DNA from: Erinaceus europaeus | Lineage: Eukaryota; Chordata; Mammalia; Eulipotyphla; Erinaceidae | Assembly (NCBI RefSeq): GCF_950295315.1 | Contig: NC_080171.1 | Span: forward strand, 90,703,016 to 90,767,015 | Direction of reading: 5' to 3' | DNA: 64,000 nt | Part shown: positions 1-9,345 of the stretch, in pieces | How positions within the stretch are numbered: position 1 is the stretch's first letter | How the letters are laid out: every line of letters starts with the position of its first letter | Notes under the pieces: model-generated | Told to the model about the DNA's origin: nothing | The model's input: only the letters and a program-made list of their open reading frames with translations | The model's database searches: none | Program-made: the position numbers and the translations under genes

Positions 1-272
1 CCCCCAAGGGATAGAGAGAGGGAGGTTGGGAGTATGGATCAACCTGTCAACTCCCATGTTCAGTGGGGAAACAATTACAGAAGGCAGACCTTCCACTTTC
101 TGCACCCCACAATGACCTTGGGTCCATACTCCCAGAGGGTTAAAGAATAGGAAAGCTATGGGGGTAGGGGGAGATGGGATACAGAGTTATGTTGGTGGGA
201 ATTGTGGGGAGTTGAACCCCTCTTATCCTATGGTTTAGTCAATGTTTCCTTTTTATAAAAAAAATATTTAAC
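1..272 (+). repeat. L1 3'UTR terminal fragment
   Basis: This is the 3' end of the long-3'UTR L1 family, also seen at the ends of L1 B, C and D and in about ten solo pieces here. Diagnostic words are TCAGTGGGGAAACAATTACA, the CATACTCCCAGAGGG motif and CCTCTTATCCTATGG just before an A-rich tail near 255-272. It is cut by the window edge. L1 A lies 65 bases downstream. Confidence 0.85.
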
Positions 273-322
273 AAAGAAATAACAGGAAGTATTAAGGTGC
301 CTAGGTATTTAGCATGTCGGTT

Positions 323-336
323 AAGGATGCTCCATG
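323..336. repeat. Left target-site duplication of L1 A
   Basis: AAGGATGCTCCATG occurs here and again, identical, at 6288-6301 immediately after the A-rich tail of L1 A. Its length and position are as expected for target-primed reverse transcription, and it fixes the 5' end of L1 A at 337. Confidence 0.93.
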
Positions 337-380
337 GGGATTTGACTTCAGGAGGAGGAGCTATGAGCGGCAGATCGCTT

Positions 381-437
381 TCTCTCCTCTCCTCTCCTCT
401 CCTCTCCTCTCCTCTCCTCTCCTCTCCTCTCCTCTCC
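381..437 (+). repeat. (CTCCT)n array in the L1 A 5'UTR
   Basis: About eleven copies of the pentanucleotide CTCCT occur within 50 bases of the mapped 5' end of L1 A. The array is inside the element, because the target duplication ends at 336. The homologous L1 E starts downstream of this position, so it cannot show whether the array is a family feature. Confidence 0.95.
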
Positions 438-1128
438 CGGATCAACTAGGAATACCAAAGGAGAACACCTGGACCGAAACAAGACAGGACTAGAATGACC
501 ACAGGAACCCAGTAAATCACCCGTGAGTACAAACACGCATGGCTGGTGACAGAGAGGAGAGAGGGGCCTAAGGAGAGATTAAGTGACTGCTAACAGTTCA
601 ACAGTTTATCAGTGGAGATACCACCTCCAGTCTGCTCCACAACAAAGGGACAGCTGAAGGGAGGAAAGGACTCCCCAGAGACTCACCAAGTGCAACTCTG
701 AGTCTCCACTGCTACTACCCTCAGAATCTGGAGCAGTGACAGGGAGGGACACCAGGGGACAGAGATCTAACCAGGAAACTCAGGAGAAGACCTATACCTC
801 CGTGGCATAGCTGAGGGGCTGTGAAAGTCTCTTTGCATAACCACTGGATTATCTCTGCCACACGCTGCTTTATCTCTTGGTCAGGAGTCAGTGATTAAGC
901 TAAGAAGCCTATTGATAGTTTAAAAGCCCTCAGGCTCCCATAGCCTACAGGGAATAAAAAAAAAGAGGCTTTTACACCACTGAGCTCCAACTCAGGGATT
1001 GAAAAAACTGTTAACTTCCACCACGGTAAACCCTTTAATTAAATTACTTAGACACAAGTCAATCCAGGCAATAGTGATCAATAATTTGAAAAGTACTGAT
1101 AAAGGGAACTCATAACATAATATATAAA

Positions 1129-2141
1129 ATGGTTAAAACAACAAGAAAAAATATTGGAGACTCCAACCAGGACAAGAGTCCAGCTAAAAGTCCTCCAGAG
1201 GGTGAAGCACAAAACAACGAGTTCAACATCCAAACATTAGCTAAGGAAATAATAACAGGAGTGAGTAAAGAATTTGAAAAAATTGTAATCAGAAATGCAG
1301 GAACAACAAATGAAAATATGGAAGAAAATTCTAATTATCTCATGGTTATTAGAGAGCTGAAAGCTGAAATCACTGAGCTAAGAATGCAACTAGCTGAACA
1401 AGCTAAAACAGTATCAGAGCAGGGCAACAAAATAGATGAACTCCAGAAAGCAGTAGAGGGCAGAGAAAATAGAATCTATGAGGCTGAAGACAGAATTAGC
1501 AAGATTGAGGATGAATTAAAGACAACTAAAAAATAAGTAAGAGATCTCAAAAAGAGACTAAGAGATGCTGAAAACAACAACAGAGTCCTATGGGATGACT
1601 TCAAAAGAAACAATATACGCATTATTGGCTTACCAGAGGAAGAAGGAGAGGAAGAAAGCATTCTTCAGGCCATAATAGCTGAAAATTTCTCTAGTCTAGA
1701 CAACACCAAAGACATAAAGATTCAAGAAGCCCAGAGGGTCCCAAACAGAATTAACCCAGACCTAAAGACACCAAGACATGTCATACTTAGAATGGAAAGG
1801 AATAAGGATAAAGATAAAGAAAGGATAAATAAGGATAAAGGATAAATAAGGATAAAGAAAGGATCCTCAAGGCTGCAAGAGAAAAACAAAGAGTCACCTA
1901 CAAAGGAAAACCCATAAGATTAGCAGCAGACTTCTCCATACAAACACTACAGGCCAGAAGAGAATGGCAAGATATCTATCGAGTGCTCAATGAGAAAGGC
2001 TTTCAGCCAAGAATACTATATCCGGCTAGACTGTCATTCAGACTAGATGGAAGCATCAAAACTTTCTCAGACAAGCAACAGTTGAAGGAAGCAACCATCA
2101 CCAAGCCTGCCCTGAAAGAAGTTCTGAAAGGTCTCCTATAA
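1129..2141 (+). pseudogene. L1 A ORF1 (RNA-binding ORF1p), broken
   Basis: ORF1p is the trimeric RNA-binding chaperone of the L1 ribonucleoprotein. The ATG at 1129 opens 135 codons: a charged N-terminus, then a heptad-rich coiled coil with many E, K and L residues (about residues 70-135). An in-frame TAA at 1534-1536 stops it. The RNA-recognition and C-terminal parts follow, visible as the RIIGLPEEE-like core near 1620, KIQEAQRVPNRINPDLKTP near 1720-1770 and a natural end at TAA 2139-2141. A direct-repeat expansion of GGATAAA units at 1796-1862 adds further in-frame stops. L1 D's ORF1 (43152-44067) is the nearest comparison in the window. It is dead by at least one nonsense change plus the internal expansion. 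Confidence 0.88.
1796..1862 (+). repeat. GGATAAA-type slippage expansion inside ORF1
   Basis: Words such as AATAAGGATAAAG and AAGGATAAATAAGG recur three to four times. Other L1s here have a single AGTAAGGATAAAGAAAGGAT (43770-43790 in D). The extra bases, roughly 45, introduce TAA codons. Confidence 0.85.
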
Positions 2142-2197
2142 ACAACCAGACCACCACAAATAGGACATATACCAAAACATTCTAAAACTCTACAAGA

Positions 2198-5100
2198 ATG
2201 GCGTTAATTATCTTCAATCTTTGATATCAATAAATGTCAATGGCCTGAATTCACCTATTAAAAGACACAGAGTAGGAAGATGGATCAGAAAATACAACCC
2301 AACAATATGTTGTCTACAGGAAACTCACCTAACTCAACAAGACAAACACAGACTTAAAGTGAAAGGATGGAAAACTATCATACAAGCCAATGGCCCACAA
2401 AAAAGGGCATGAACAGCTATTCTCATATCTGACATGATAGACTTTAAAATAGATAAGATTAAAAAAGATAGGAATGGACACTACTTAATGCTCAGAGGAT
2501 CAGTCAATCAAGAGGACTTAACAATTATTAATATCTATGCACCCAATGAGAAGCCATCTAAATACATCCAACTTCTACTGAAAGAGCTACAGCAATATAT
2601 TAACAGTAACACAATCATAGTAGGGGACTTCAACACCCCACTATCTCAACTTGACAGATCATCCAGGAAGAAAATCAGTAAAGACATAAGGGAGCTAAAT
2701 GAAGAGATAGATAAACTAGAACTATTGGACATTTTCAGAGTCATTCATCCCAAGAAACTGGAATACACATTTTACTCAAATCCACATGGATCATTCTCAA
2801 GGATAGACCATATGTTAGGCCACAAAGACAGCATCAGCCAATTCAAGAGCACTGAAATCATCCCAAGCATCTTCTCAGACCACAGTGGAATTAAACTAAC
2901 ACTTAACAATCAACAAAAGATTAGTAACAGTCCCAAAATGTGGAAGCTCAACAGTAAACTTCTTAACAACTTCTGGGTCAAAGAGGAAATCAAGGAAGAA
3001 ATCAAAATGTTTCGAGAGTTCAATGAAAATGAAGACACAAGCTATCAAAATATTTGGGACACAGCTAAAGCAGTCCTAAGAGGGAACTTCATAGCTATAC
3101 AAGCACACATTAGGAAACAAGAAAAGGCACAAATAAACAGCCTGATTGCACATCTTAAAGACCTAGAAGAAGAACAACAAAGGAATCCTAAAGCAACCAG
3201 AAGGACAGAAATCACTAAAGTTAGGGCAGAAATAAATAACATTGAGAATAGGAAAACCATACAAAAGATCAATGAAAGTAAATGTTGGTTCTTCGAAAGA
3301 GTAAACAAAATCAACAAACCTTTAGCCAGACTCACAAAACAAAAAAGGGAGAAGACCCAAATAAATCGGATAGTAAATGAAAGAGGAGATATCACAACAG
3401 ATATTCAACAGATCATGCAAGGATTCTAGAACAACTATATGTCACCAAGCTAGAGAACCTGGAAGAAATGGACGATTTCCTAGATACCTACCAACTTCCA
3501 AAACTAAGTAAAGAGAAAGTGGATAACATGAACAGGCCCATCACAGCTAATGAAATTGAAACAGTTATCAAAAATCTTCCCAAAAATAAAAGTCCCGGAC
3601 CAGATGGTTTTACAAATGAATTCTACAAAACCTTCAAAGAAGAACTAATACCTCTAATTTTAAAAGTCTTCCAGAAGATTGAAGACACTGGAATACTCCC
3701 TGCCAGCTTCTATGAAGCCAACATCACCCTGATACCAAAAGCAGACAGGGACACAACCAAAAAAGAAAACTACAGACCAATATCTCTGATGAACATAGAT
3801 GCGAAAATATTGAACAAAATTCTAGCCAACCGGATACAGCAGTATATCAAAAATATTGTTCATCATGACCAAGTGGGGTTTATCCCAGGCATGCAAGGTT
3901 GGTTTAATATACATAAATCAATCAATGTGATCCACCACATCAACAAAAGCAAGACCAAAAACCACATGGTCATATCAATAGATGCAGAGAAAGCCTTTGA
4001 CAAAATACAACATCCCTTTATGATCAAAACACTACAAAAAATGGGAATAGATGGAAAATTCCTGAAGATAGTGGAGTCTATATATAGCAAACCTACAGCC
4101 AACATCATACTCAATGGTGAAAAACTGGAAGCATTTCCCCTCAGATCAGGTACTAGACAGGGCTGCCCACTATCACCATTACTATTCAACATAGTCTTGG
4201 AATATCTTGCCATAGCAATCAGGCAGGAGCAAGGAATTAAAGGCATACAGATTGGAAGAGAAGAAGTCAAACTCTCCTTAATTGCAGATGACATGATAGT
4301 ATACATGGAAAAACCTAAGGAATCCAGCAAGAAGCTTTTGGAAATCATCAGGCAATAGTGTAAGGTGTCAGGCTATAAAATTAACATTCAAAAGTCAGTG
4401 GCATTCCTCTATGCAAACACTAAGATAGAAGAAATTGAAATCCAGAAATCAGTTCCTTTTTCTATAGCAACAAAAACAATAAAATATCTAGGAGTAAACT
4501 TAACCAAAGAAGTGAAAGACTTGTATAATGAAAATTATGAAGCACTACTCAAAGAAATTGAAAAAGACACAAAGAAGTGGAAAGATATTCCATGTTCATG
4601 GGTTGGAAGAATTAACATCATCAAAATGAATATATTACCCAGAGCCATCTACAAATTTAATGCTATCCCCATCAAGATCCCAAGCACATTTTTAGGAGAA
4701 TAGAAAAAATGCTACAAATGTTTATCTGGAACCAGAAAAGACCTAGAATTGCCAAAACAATCTTGAGAAAAAAGAACAGAACTGGAGGCATCACACTCCC
4801 AGATCTCAAACTGTATTATAGGGCCATTGTCATCAAAACTGCTTGGTACTGGAACATGAACAGACACACTGACCAGTGGAATAGAATTGAGAGCCCAGAA
4901 ATGAGGCCCCACACTTATGGACATCTAATCTTTGACAAAGGGGCCCAGACATGGGGAAAGCAGAGTCTCTTCAACAAATGGTGTTGGAAACAATGGGTTG
5001 AAACATGAAGAAGAATGAAACTGAATCACTGTATTTAACCAAATACAAAAGTAAATTCCAAGTGGATCAAGGACTTGGATGTTAGACCAGAAACTATCAG

Positions 5101-5893
5101 ATACTTAGAGGAAAATATTGGCAGAACTTTTTTCCGCATAAATTTTAAAGACATTTTCAATGAAATGAATCCAATTACAAGGAAGACTAAGGCAAGTATA
5201 AACCTATGGGACTACATCAAATTAAAAAGCTTCTTCACAGCAAAAGAAACCACTACCCAAACCAAGAGACCTCTCACAGAATGGGAGAAGATCTTTACAT
5301 GCCATACATCAGATAAGAGTTTAATAAGCAACATATATAAAGAGCTTGCCAGACTCAACAACAAGACAACAAATAACCCCATCCAAAAATGGGGGGAGGA
5401 CTTGGACAGAATATTCACCACAGAAGAGATCCAAAAGGCCGAGAAACACATGAAAAAATACTCCAAGTCTCTGATTGTCAGAGAAATGCAAATCAAGACA
5501 ACAATGAGATATCACTTCACTCCTGTGAGAATGTCATACATCAGAAAAGGTAACAGCAGCAAATGCTGGAAAGGGTGTTGGGTCAAAGGAACCCTCCTGC
5601 ACTGCTGGTGGGAATGTCAATTGGTCCAACCTCTGTGGAGAACAGTCTGGAGAACTCTCCGAAGGCTAGAAATGGACCTACACTATGACCCTGCAATTCC
5701 CCTCCTGGGGATATATCCTAAAGAACCCAACACATCCATCCAAAAAGATCTGTGTACACATATGTTCTTGGCAGCACAATTTGTAATAGCCAAAACCTGG
5801 AAGCAACCCAGGTGTCCAACAACAGATGAGTGGCTGAGCAACTTGTGGTATATATACACAATGGAATACTACTCAGCTGTAAAAAATTGGTGA
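2198..5893 (+). pseudogene. L1 A ORF2 (endonuclease/reverse transcriptase), broken
   Basis: ORF2p nicks target DNA and reverse-transcribes L1 RNA at the nick. The ATG at 2198 opens a frame that shifts before 2221. Recognisable in order: endonuclease with SINVNGLNSPIKR (about 2224), [19 protein letters not shown] (about 2623) and SDHSG (about 2877); reverse transcriptase with [13 protein letters not shown] (about 3590), [14 protein letters not shown] (about 3975), [14 protein letters not shown] (about 4150) and IADD (about 4285, where C and D keep FADD); and a C-terminal Cys motif [14 protein letters not shown] near 5560-5610. Breaks: TGA at 2410-2412, frameshift with a small deletion near 3427-3467, TAG at 4356-4358, frameshift near 4700, and stops at about 5006-5074. 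It ends with the usual MEYYSA-type C-terminus. Confidence 0.93.
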
Positions 5894-6080
5894 CTTCACC
5901 GTTTTCAGCTGATCTTGGATGGACCTTGAAAAAATCATATTGAGTGAAATAAGTCAGAAACAGAAGGATGAATATGGGATGATCTCACTCTCAGGACAAA
6001 GTTGAAAAACAAGATTAGAAAAGAAAACACAAATTGAACCTGAAATGGAATTGGAGTATTACACCAAAGTAAAAGACTAT

Positions 6081-6101
6081 GGGGTGGGTGGGTGGGTGGG
6101 G
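6081..6101 (+). other. G-rich tract in the L1 A 3'UTR (possible G-quadruplex)
   Basis: GGGGTGGGTGGGTGGGTGGG has at least four G runs of three or more with single-base loops, which is the classical quadruplex pattern. G-rich 3'UTR tracts are a known feature of mammalian L1s. Folding is inferred, not shown. Confidence 0.75.
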
Positions 6102-6287
6102 AAAATACAGTCCATGAAAGATGATGAATGACATAGTGGGGGGTTGTACTGTTAAATGGGTATCTGGGGAATGTTATGCATGTACAAACTATTGTATTTA
6201 CTGTTGAATGTAAAACATTAATTCCCCAATAAAGAAATAAATTATTTAAATAAATAAATAAATATTTATTTATTTATTTTTTTAAAA

Positions 6288-6301
6288 AAGGATGCTCCAT
6301 G
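6288..6301. repeat. Right target-site duplication of L1 A
   Basis: Identical to 323-336. It lies directly after the A/T-rich tail of the element. Confidence 0.93.
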
Positions 6302-6334
6302 TATCCACAAGCAAAAACCATCTGTGATTCACCA

Positions 6335-6475
6335 CTGTTAATGGAGCACCTTATGAGCCAGGCACTGGACTCTGTGCATTACAAGTATTACAATCATATA
6401 GAACACTAACATAAGGTTTTACCACTATGATTTCCATTCAGAGGACATAATGACTTACAGATATTTAACCACCTG
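6335..6475 (+). repeat. MIR-like ancient SINE fragment
   Basis: GAGCACCTTATGAGCCAGGC followed by ACTGGACTCTGTGCATTACA resembles the MIR core (cf. 'gagcacctac...gccaggcactg'). It is the pre-existing DNA into which L1 A inserted. The match is from memory of the MIR consensus. Confidence 0.6.
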
Positions 6476-6524
6476 TCATAAATAAATCTATTTTATTTAA
6501 ACCCTTGCTTTGACTTTTCAGTAT

Positions 6525-8012
6525 AACTATGAGTTGCTACTCAAGGAAAAAGAAACTGATACCAAGAAATGGAAAGACATCCCATGCTCAAGGATTGGAA
6601 GAATAAATATCATCAAAATGAATATTCTCCCCAGAGCCATATACAAATTTAATGCAATACCCATCAAAGTTCCACCAAGCTTCTTTAAGAGAATAGAAAA
6701 AACACTACAATCATTTATCTGGAACATGAAAACACCTAGAATTGCCAAAACCATCTTAAGGAAAAGAAACAGAAATGGAGGCATCACACTCCCAGACCTT
6801 AAAATATATTATAAAGCCATCATCATCAAAACAACATGGCACTGGAACAAAAATAGGCACACAGACCAGTGGAACAGAATTGAAAGCCCAGAAATAAATC
6901 CCCACACCTATGGACATTTAATCTTTGATAAGAGGGCCCAAAGCATTAAATGAAAAAAGGAGGCTCTCTTCAATAAATGGTGCTGGGAAAACTGGGTTGT
7001 AACATGCAGAAGAATGAAATTGAACCACTTTATCTCACCAGAAACAAAAATCAACTTCAAATTGATCAAAGACCTAGATGTCAGACCAGAAACAATCAAA
7101 TACTTAAAGGGAAACATTGGTAAAACACTTTCCCACCTACACCTCAAGGACATCTTTGATGAATCAAACCCAATTGCAAGGAAGACTAAAGCAGAAACAA
7201 ACCAATGGGACTACATCAAATTGGAAAGCTTCTGCACATACAAAGAAACTATTAAACAAACAAAGATACCCCTCACAGAATGGGAGAAGATTTTCACATG
7301 CCATATATCAGAAAAGAGACTAATCACCAAAATATATAAAGAGCTCAGCAAACTTAGCACCAAAAAAGCAAATGACCCCATCCAAAAATGGGCAGAGGAT
7401 ATTAACAAAGCATTCACCTCAGAGGAGATCCAAAAGGCTAACAAACATGAAAAACTGCTCTAGGTCACTGATTGTCAGAGAAATGCAAATTAAGACAACA
7501 CTAAGATACCACCTCACTCCTGTAAGAATGGCGTACATCAAAAAGAACAGCAGCAACAAATGCTGGAGAGGTTGTGGGGACAGAGGAACCCTTTTTTCAT
7601 TGCTGGTGGGAATGTAAATTGGTACAGCCTCTGTGGAGAGCAGTCTGGAAAACACTCACAAGGCTAGACATGGACCTTCCATATGATCCAGTAATTCCTC
7701 TCCTGGGGTTATACCCCAAGGACTCCATAACACCCAACCAAAAAGAGGTGTGTACTTCTATGTTCATAGCAGCACAATTCATAATAGCTAAAACCTGGAA
7801 GCAACCCAGGTGCCCAACAACAGATGAGTGACTGAGAAAGCTATGGTATATATACACAATGGAATACTATGCAGCTATCAAGAACAATAAACCCACCTTC
7901 TCTGACCCATCTTGGACAGAGCTAGAAGGAATTATGTTAAGTGAACTAAGTCAGAAAGATAAAGATGAGTATGGGGTCATCCCACTCATCAACAGAAGTT
8001 GTGTAAGATGAT
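6525..8012 (+). pseudogene. L1 B ORF2 C-terminal half, broken
   Basis: Only the region after the RT catalytic block is present: the [20 protein letters not shown] block, [17 protein letters not shown] (about 6750), DVRPETIKYL (about 7075), the C-terminal Cys region (CWRGC, about 7560) and [11 protein letters not shown] (about 7797). Stops and shifts include TGA at 6951-6953 (a Trp codon in relatives), loss of bases near 7447 (AACATGAAAAACTGC where relatives read ACATATGAAAAACTGC) and a TGA at 7828-7830. The usual ORF2 stop after AACAGAAGT reads TGT here, so the frame would run a few codons further. Confidence 0.88.
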
Positions 8013-9345
8013 CTGAAAGGGAAACTAAAAGAAGGACCTGACCAAATTGTAAGTAGGGCACCAAAGTAAAAACCCTGTGGTGAGGGGTAGACATGCAGCT
8101 TGCTGGGCCAGTGGGGGGTGGGAGTGGGTGGGAGGGATGGGTCACAGTCTTTTGGTGGTGGGAATGGTGTTTATGTACACTCCTAGCAAAATGTTGTCAT
8201 ATAAATCACTAGTTTATTAATACTAGAGGGGAAAAATTAATTGTATTTCTTGAAGTTTTTCAAAACACAAACTGAATCTTTTTAATATATAGGTTGTGTA
8301 TTTGATATGCAGACTCTCTCAAAAGCCTAGACCAAGTAGATCAGAAGCAACCAATAGCACAGCTATATACAAGATACTGGGTACTGTACAGGAAACCCTA
8401 ACAAAAGGACTTTTCAAAGTTAACCCAATTACCAAATAATGTGATGATAACATTAACTATCGATTGTCTTTTTAAACCCTAAGACATAAGGAACCTCACA
8501 TCTCCACTATAGAGCCTTTACTTCCCCCAGTCCTGGAACCCTTGGATAGGGCCCACTTTCCCGTATGCCTCTCCCAATCCATATCAAATAATATTGCATC
8601 TGCCGATCACAACCTAACCAACACGACGATTGCCACCTCAACATGCTTCACTTCAGACTGTGTCCAGAGACTTCATTGTGGAATGACAACCCTTCAACTT
8701 CATTACTCGGGTGAGACCTTTCCTTTCATAGTACACTCTAATTTCATCTCATGTGGTTCACTTTCTAACAAAGTCCCAAAACCTAGATATACACCAGTTT
8801 CTGTGAGAGAGAGCATAAGTTCACAAGTATCCGTAAACTACTGCAAAATATATACCTGAAAGCAGAAATACACTAGAGTTTGCAGTGAGTACCTCCCTAA
8901 CACTTCCTCTCCACTATTCCTAGCTTTGGGTCCATGATTGCTCAACAATTTGTTTGGCTTCGTATGTTAACTCTCTTTTCAGTCACCAGGTTCTAGATGT
9001 CATCAGGATGCCGGCCAGGCTTCCCTAGACTGAAGCCCCCACCAATGTGTCCTGGAGCTCCGCTCCCCCAGAGACCCACCCTACTAGGGAAAGAGAGAGG
9101 CAGACTGGGAGTATGAACCGACCAGTCAATGCCCATGTTCAGCGGGGAAGCAATTACAGAAGCCAGACCTTCTACCTTCTGCAACCCACAATGACCCTGG
9201 GTCCATGCTCCTAGAGGGATAGAGAATGGGAAAGCTATCAGGGGAGGGGGTGGGAAATGGAGATTGGGTGGTGGGAATTGTGTGGAATTGTACCCCTCCT
9301 ACCCTATGGTTTTGTTAATTAATCCTTTCTTAAATAAAAAAAAAG
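8013..9345 (+). repeat. L1 B long 3'UTR
   Basis: About 1.33 kb of non-coding sequence between the ORF2 end and the A-rich tail, matched along its length by L1 C (24072-25400, minus). The distal 300 bases are the module that recurs as solo fragments across the window. A G-rich block lies at 8111-8140. A short frame at 8542-8859 has no family resemblance and shifts between copies, so I treat it as non-coding. Confidence 0.85.
8111..8140 (+). other. G-rich tract in the L1 B 3'UTR (possible G-quadruplex)
   Basis: GTGGGGGGTGGGAGTGGGTG continues into GGAGGGATGG. At least four runs of three or more G have short loops. The same tract is present in antisense in L1 C (about 25260-25300) and absent from L1 D. 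Confidence 0.75.

Larger units (their letters stand above)
337..6287 (+). mobile_element. Full-length, inactive LINE-1 (element A)
   Basis: A complete L1 retrotransposon of about 5.95 kb bounded by a perfect 14-bp target duplication. Order: 5'UTR (337-1128) opening with GGGATTTGACTTCAGG and a CTCCT pentanucleotide array; ORF1 (1129-2141); ORF2 (2198-5893); a short 3'UTR (5894 to about 6240) with a G-rich tract and AATAAA at 6228; then an AAAT-rich tail. The 3'UTR differs entirely from that of L1 B, C and D, so at least two L1 subfamilies are present. E, F and the short piece near 13.76 kb share A's 3' end. Both ORFs carry stops and frameshifts, so it cannot transpose on its own. The clean duplication suggests insertion more recent than that of E or F. 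Confidence 0.93.
6525..9345 (+). mobile_element. 5'-truncated LINE-1 (element B), long 3'UTR family
   Basis: This copy starts inside ORF2 (about 6525) and runs through the ORF2 C-terminus into a 3'UTR of about 1.3 kb ending AATCCTTTCTTAAATAAA. It is colinear with L1 C over both parts. I could not find a convincing target duplication at its ends. 5' truncation is normal for L1. Confidence 0.88.

Noticed and set aside
3045..3395. Open frame of 116 codons opposite L1 A ORF2, and similar long antisense frames at 3863-4348, 27024-27455, 45871-46245 and 47155-47790
   Set aside because: They are antisense shadows of ORF2. The same shadow recurs opposite each L1 copy and is rich in Leu, Ser and Phe with no domain.
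6241..6287. A/T-rich palindrome after the tail of L1 A as a possible second insertion
   Set aside because: The target duplication follows directly, so this is part of the tail (AAAT units plus a T-rich run), not a separate element.
8542..8859. 105-codon open frame in the L1 3'UTR, also seen opposite strand at 24618-24878
   Set aside because: The frame is not kept between copies (indels shift it) and it has no recognisable family, so it is most likely part of the non-coding 3'UTR.
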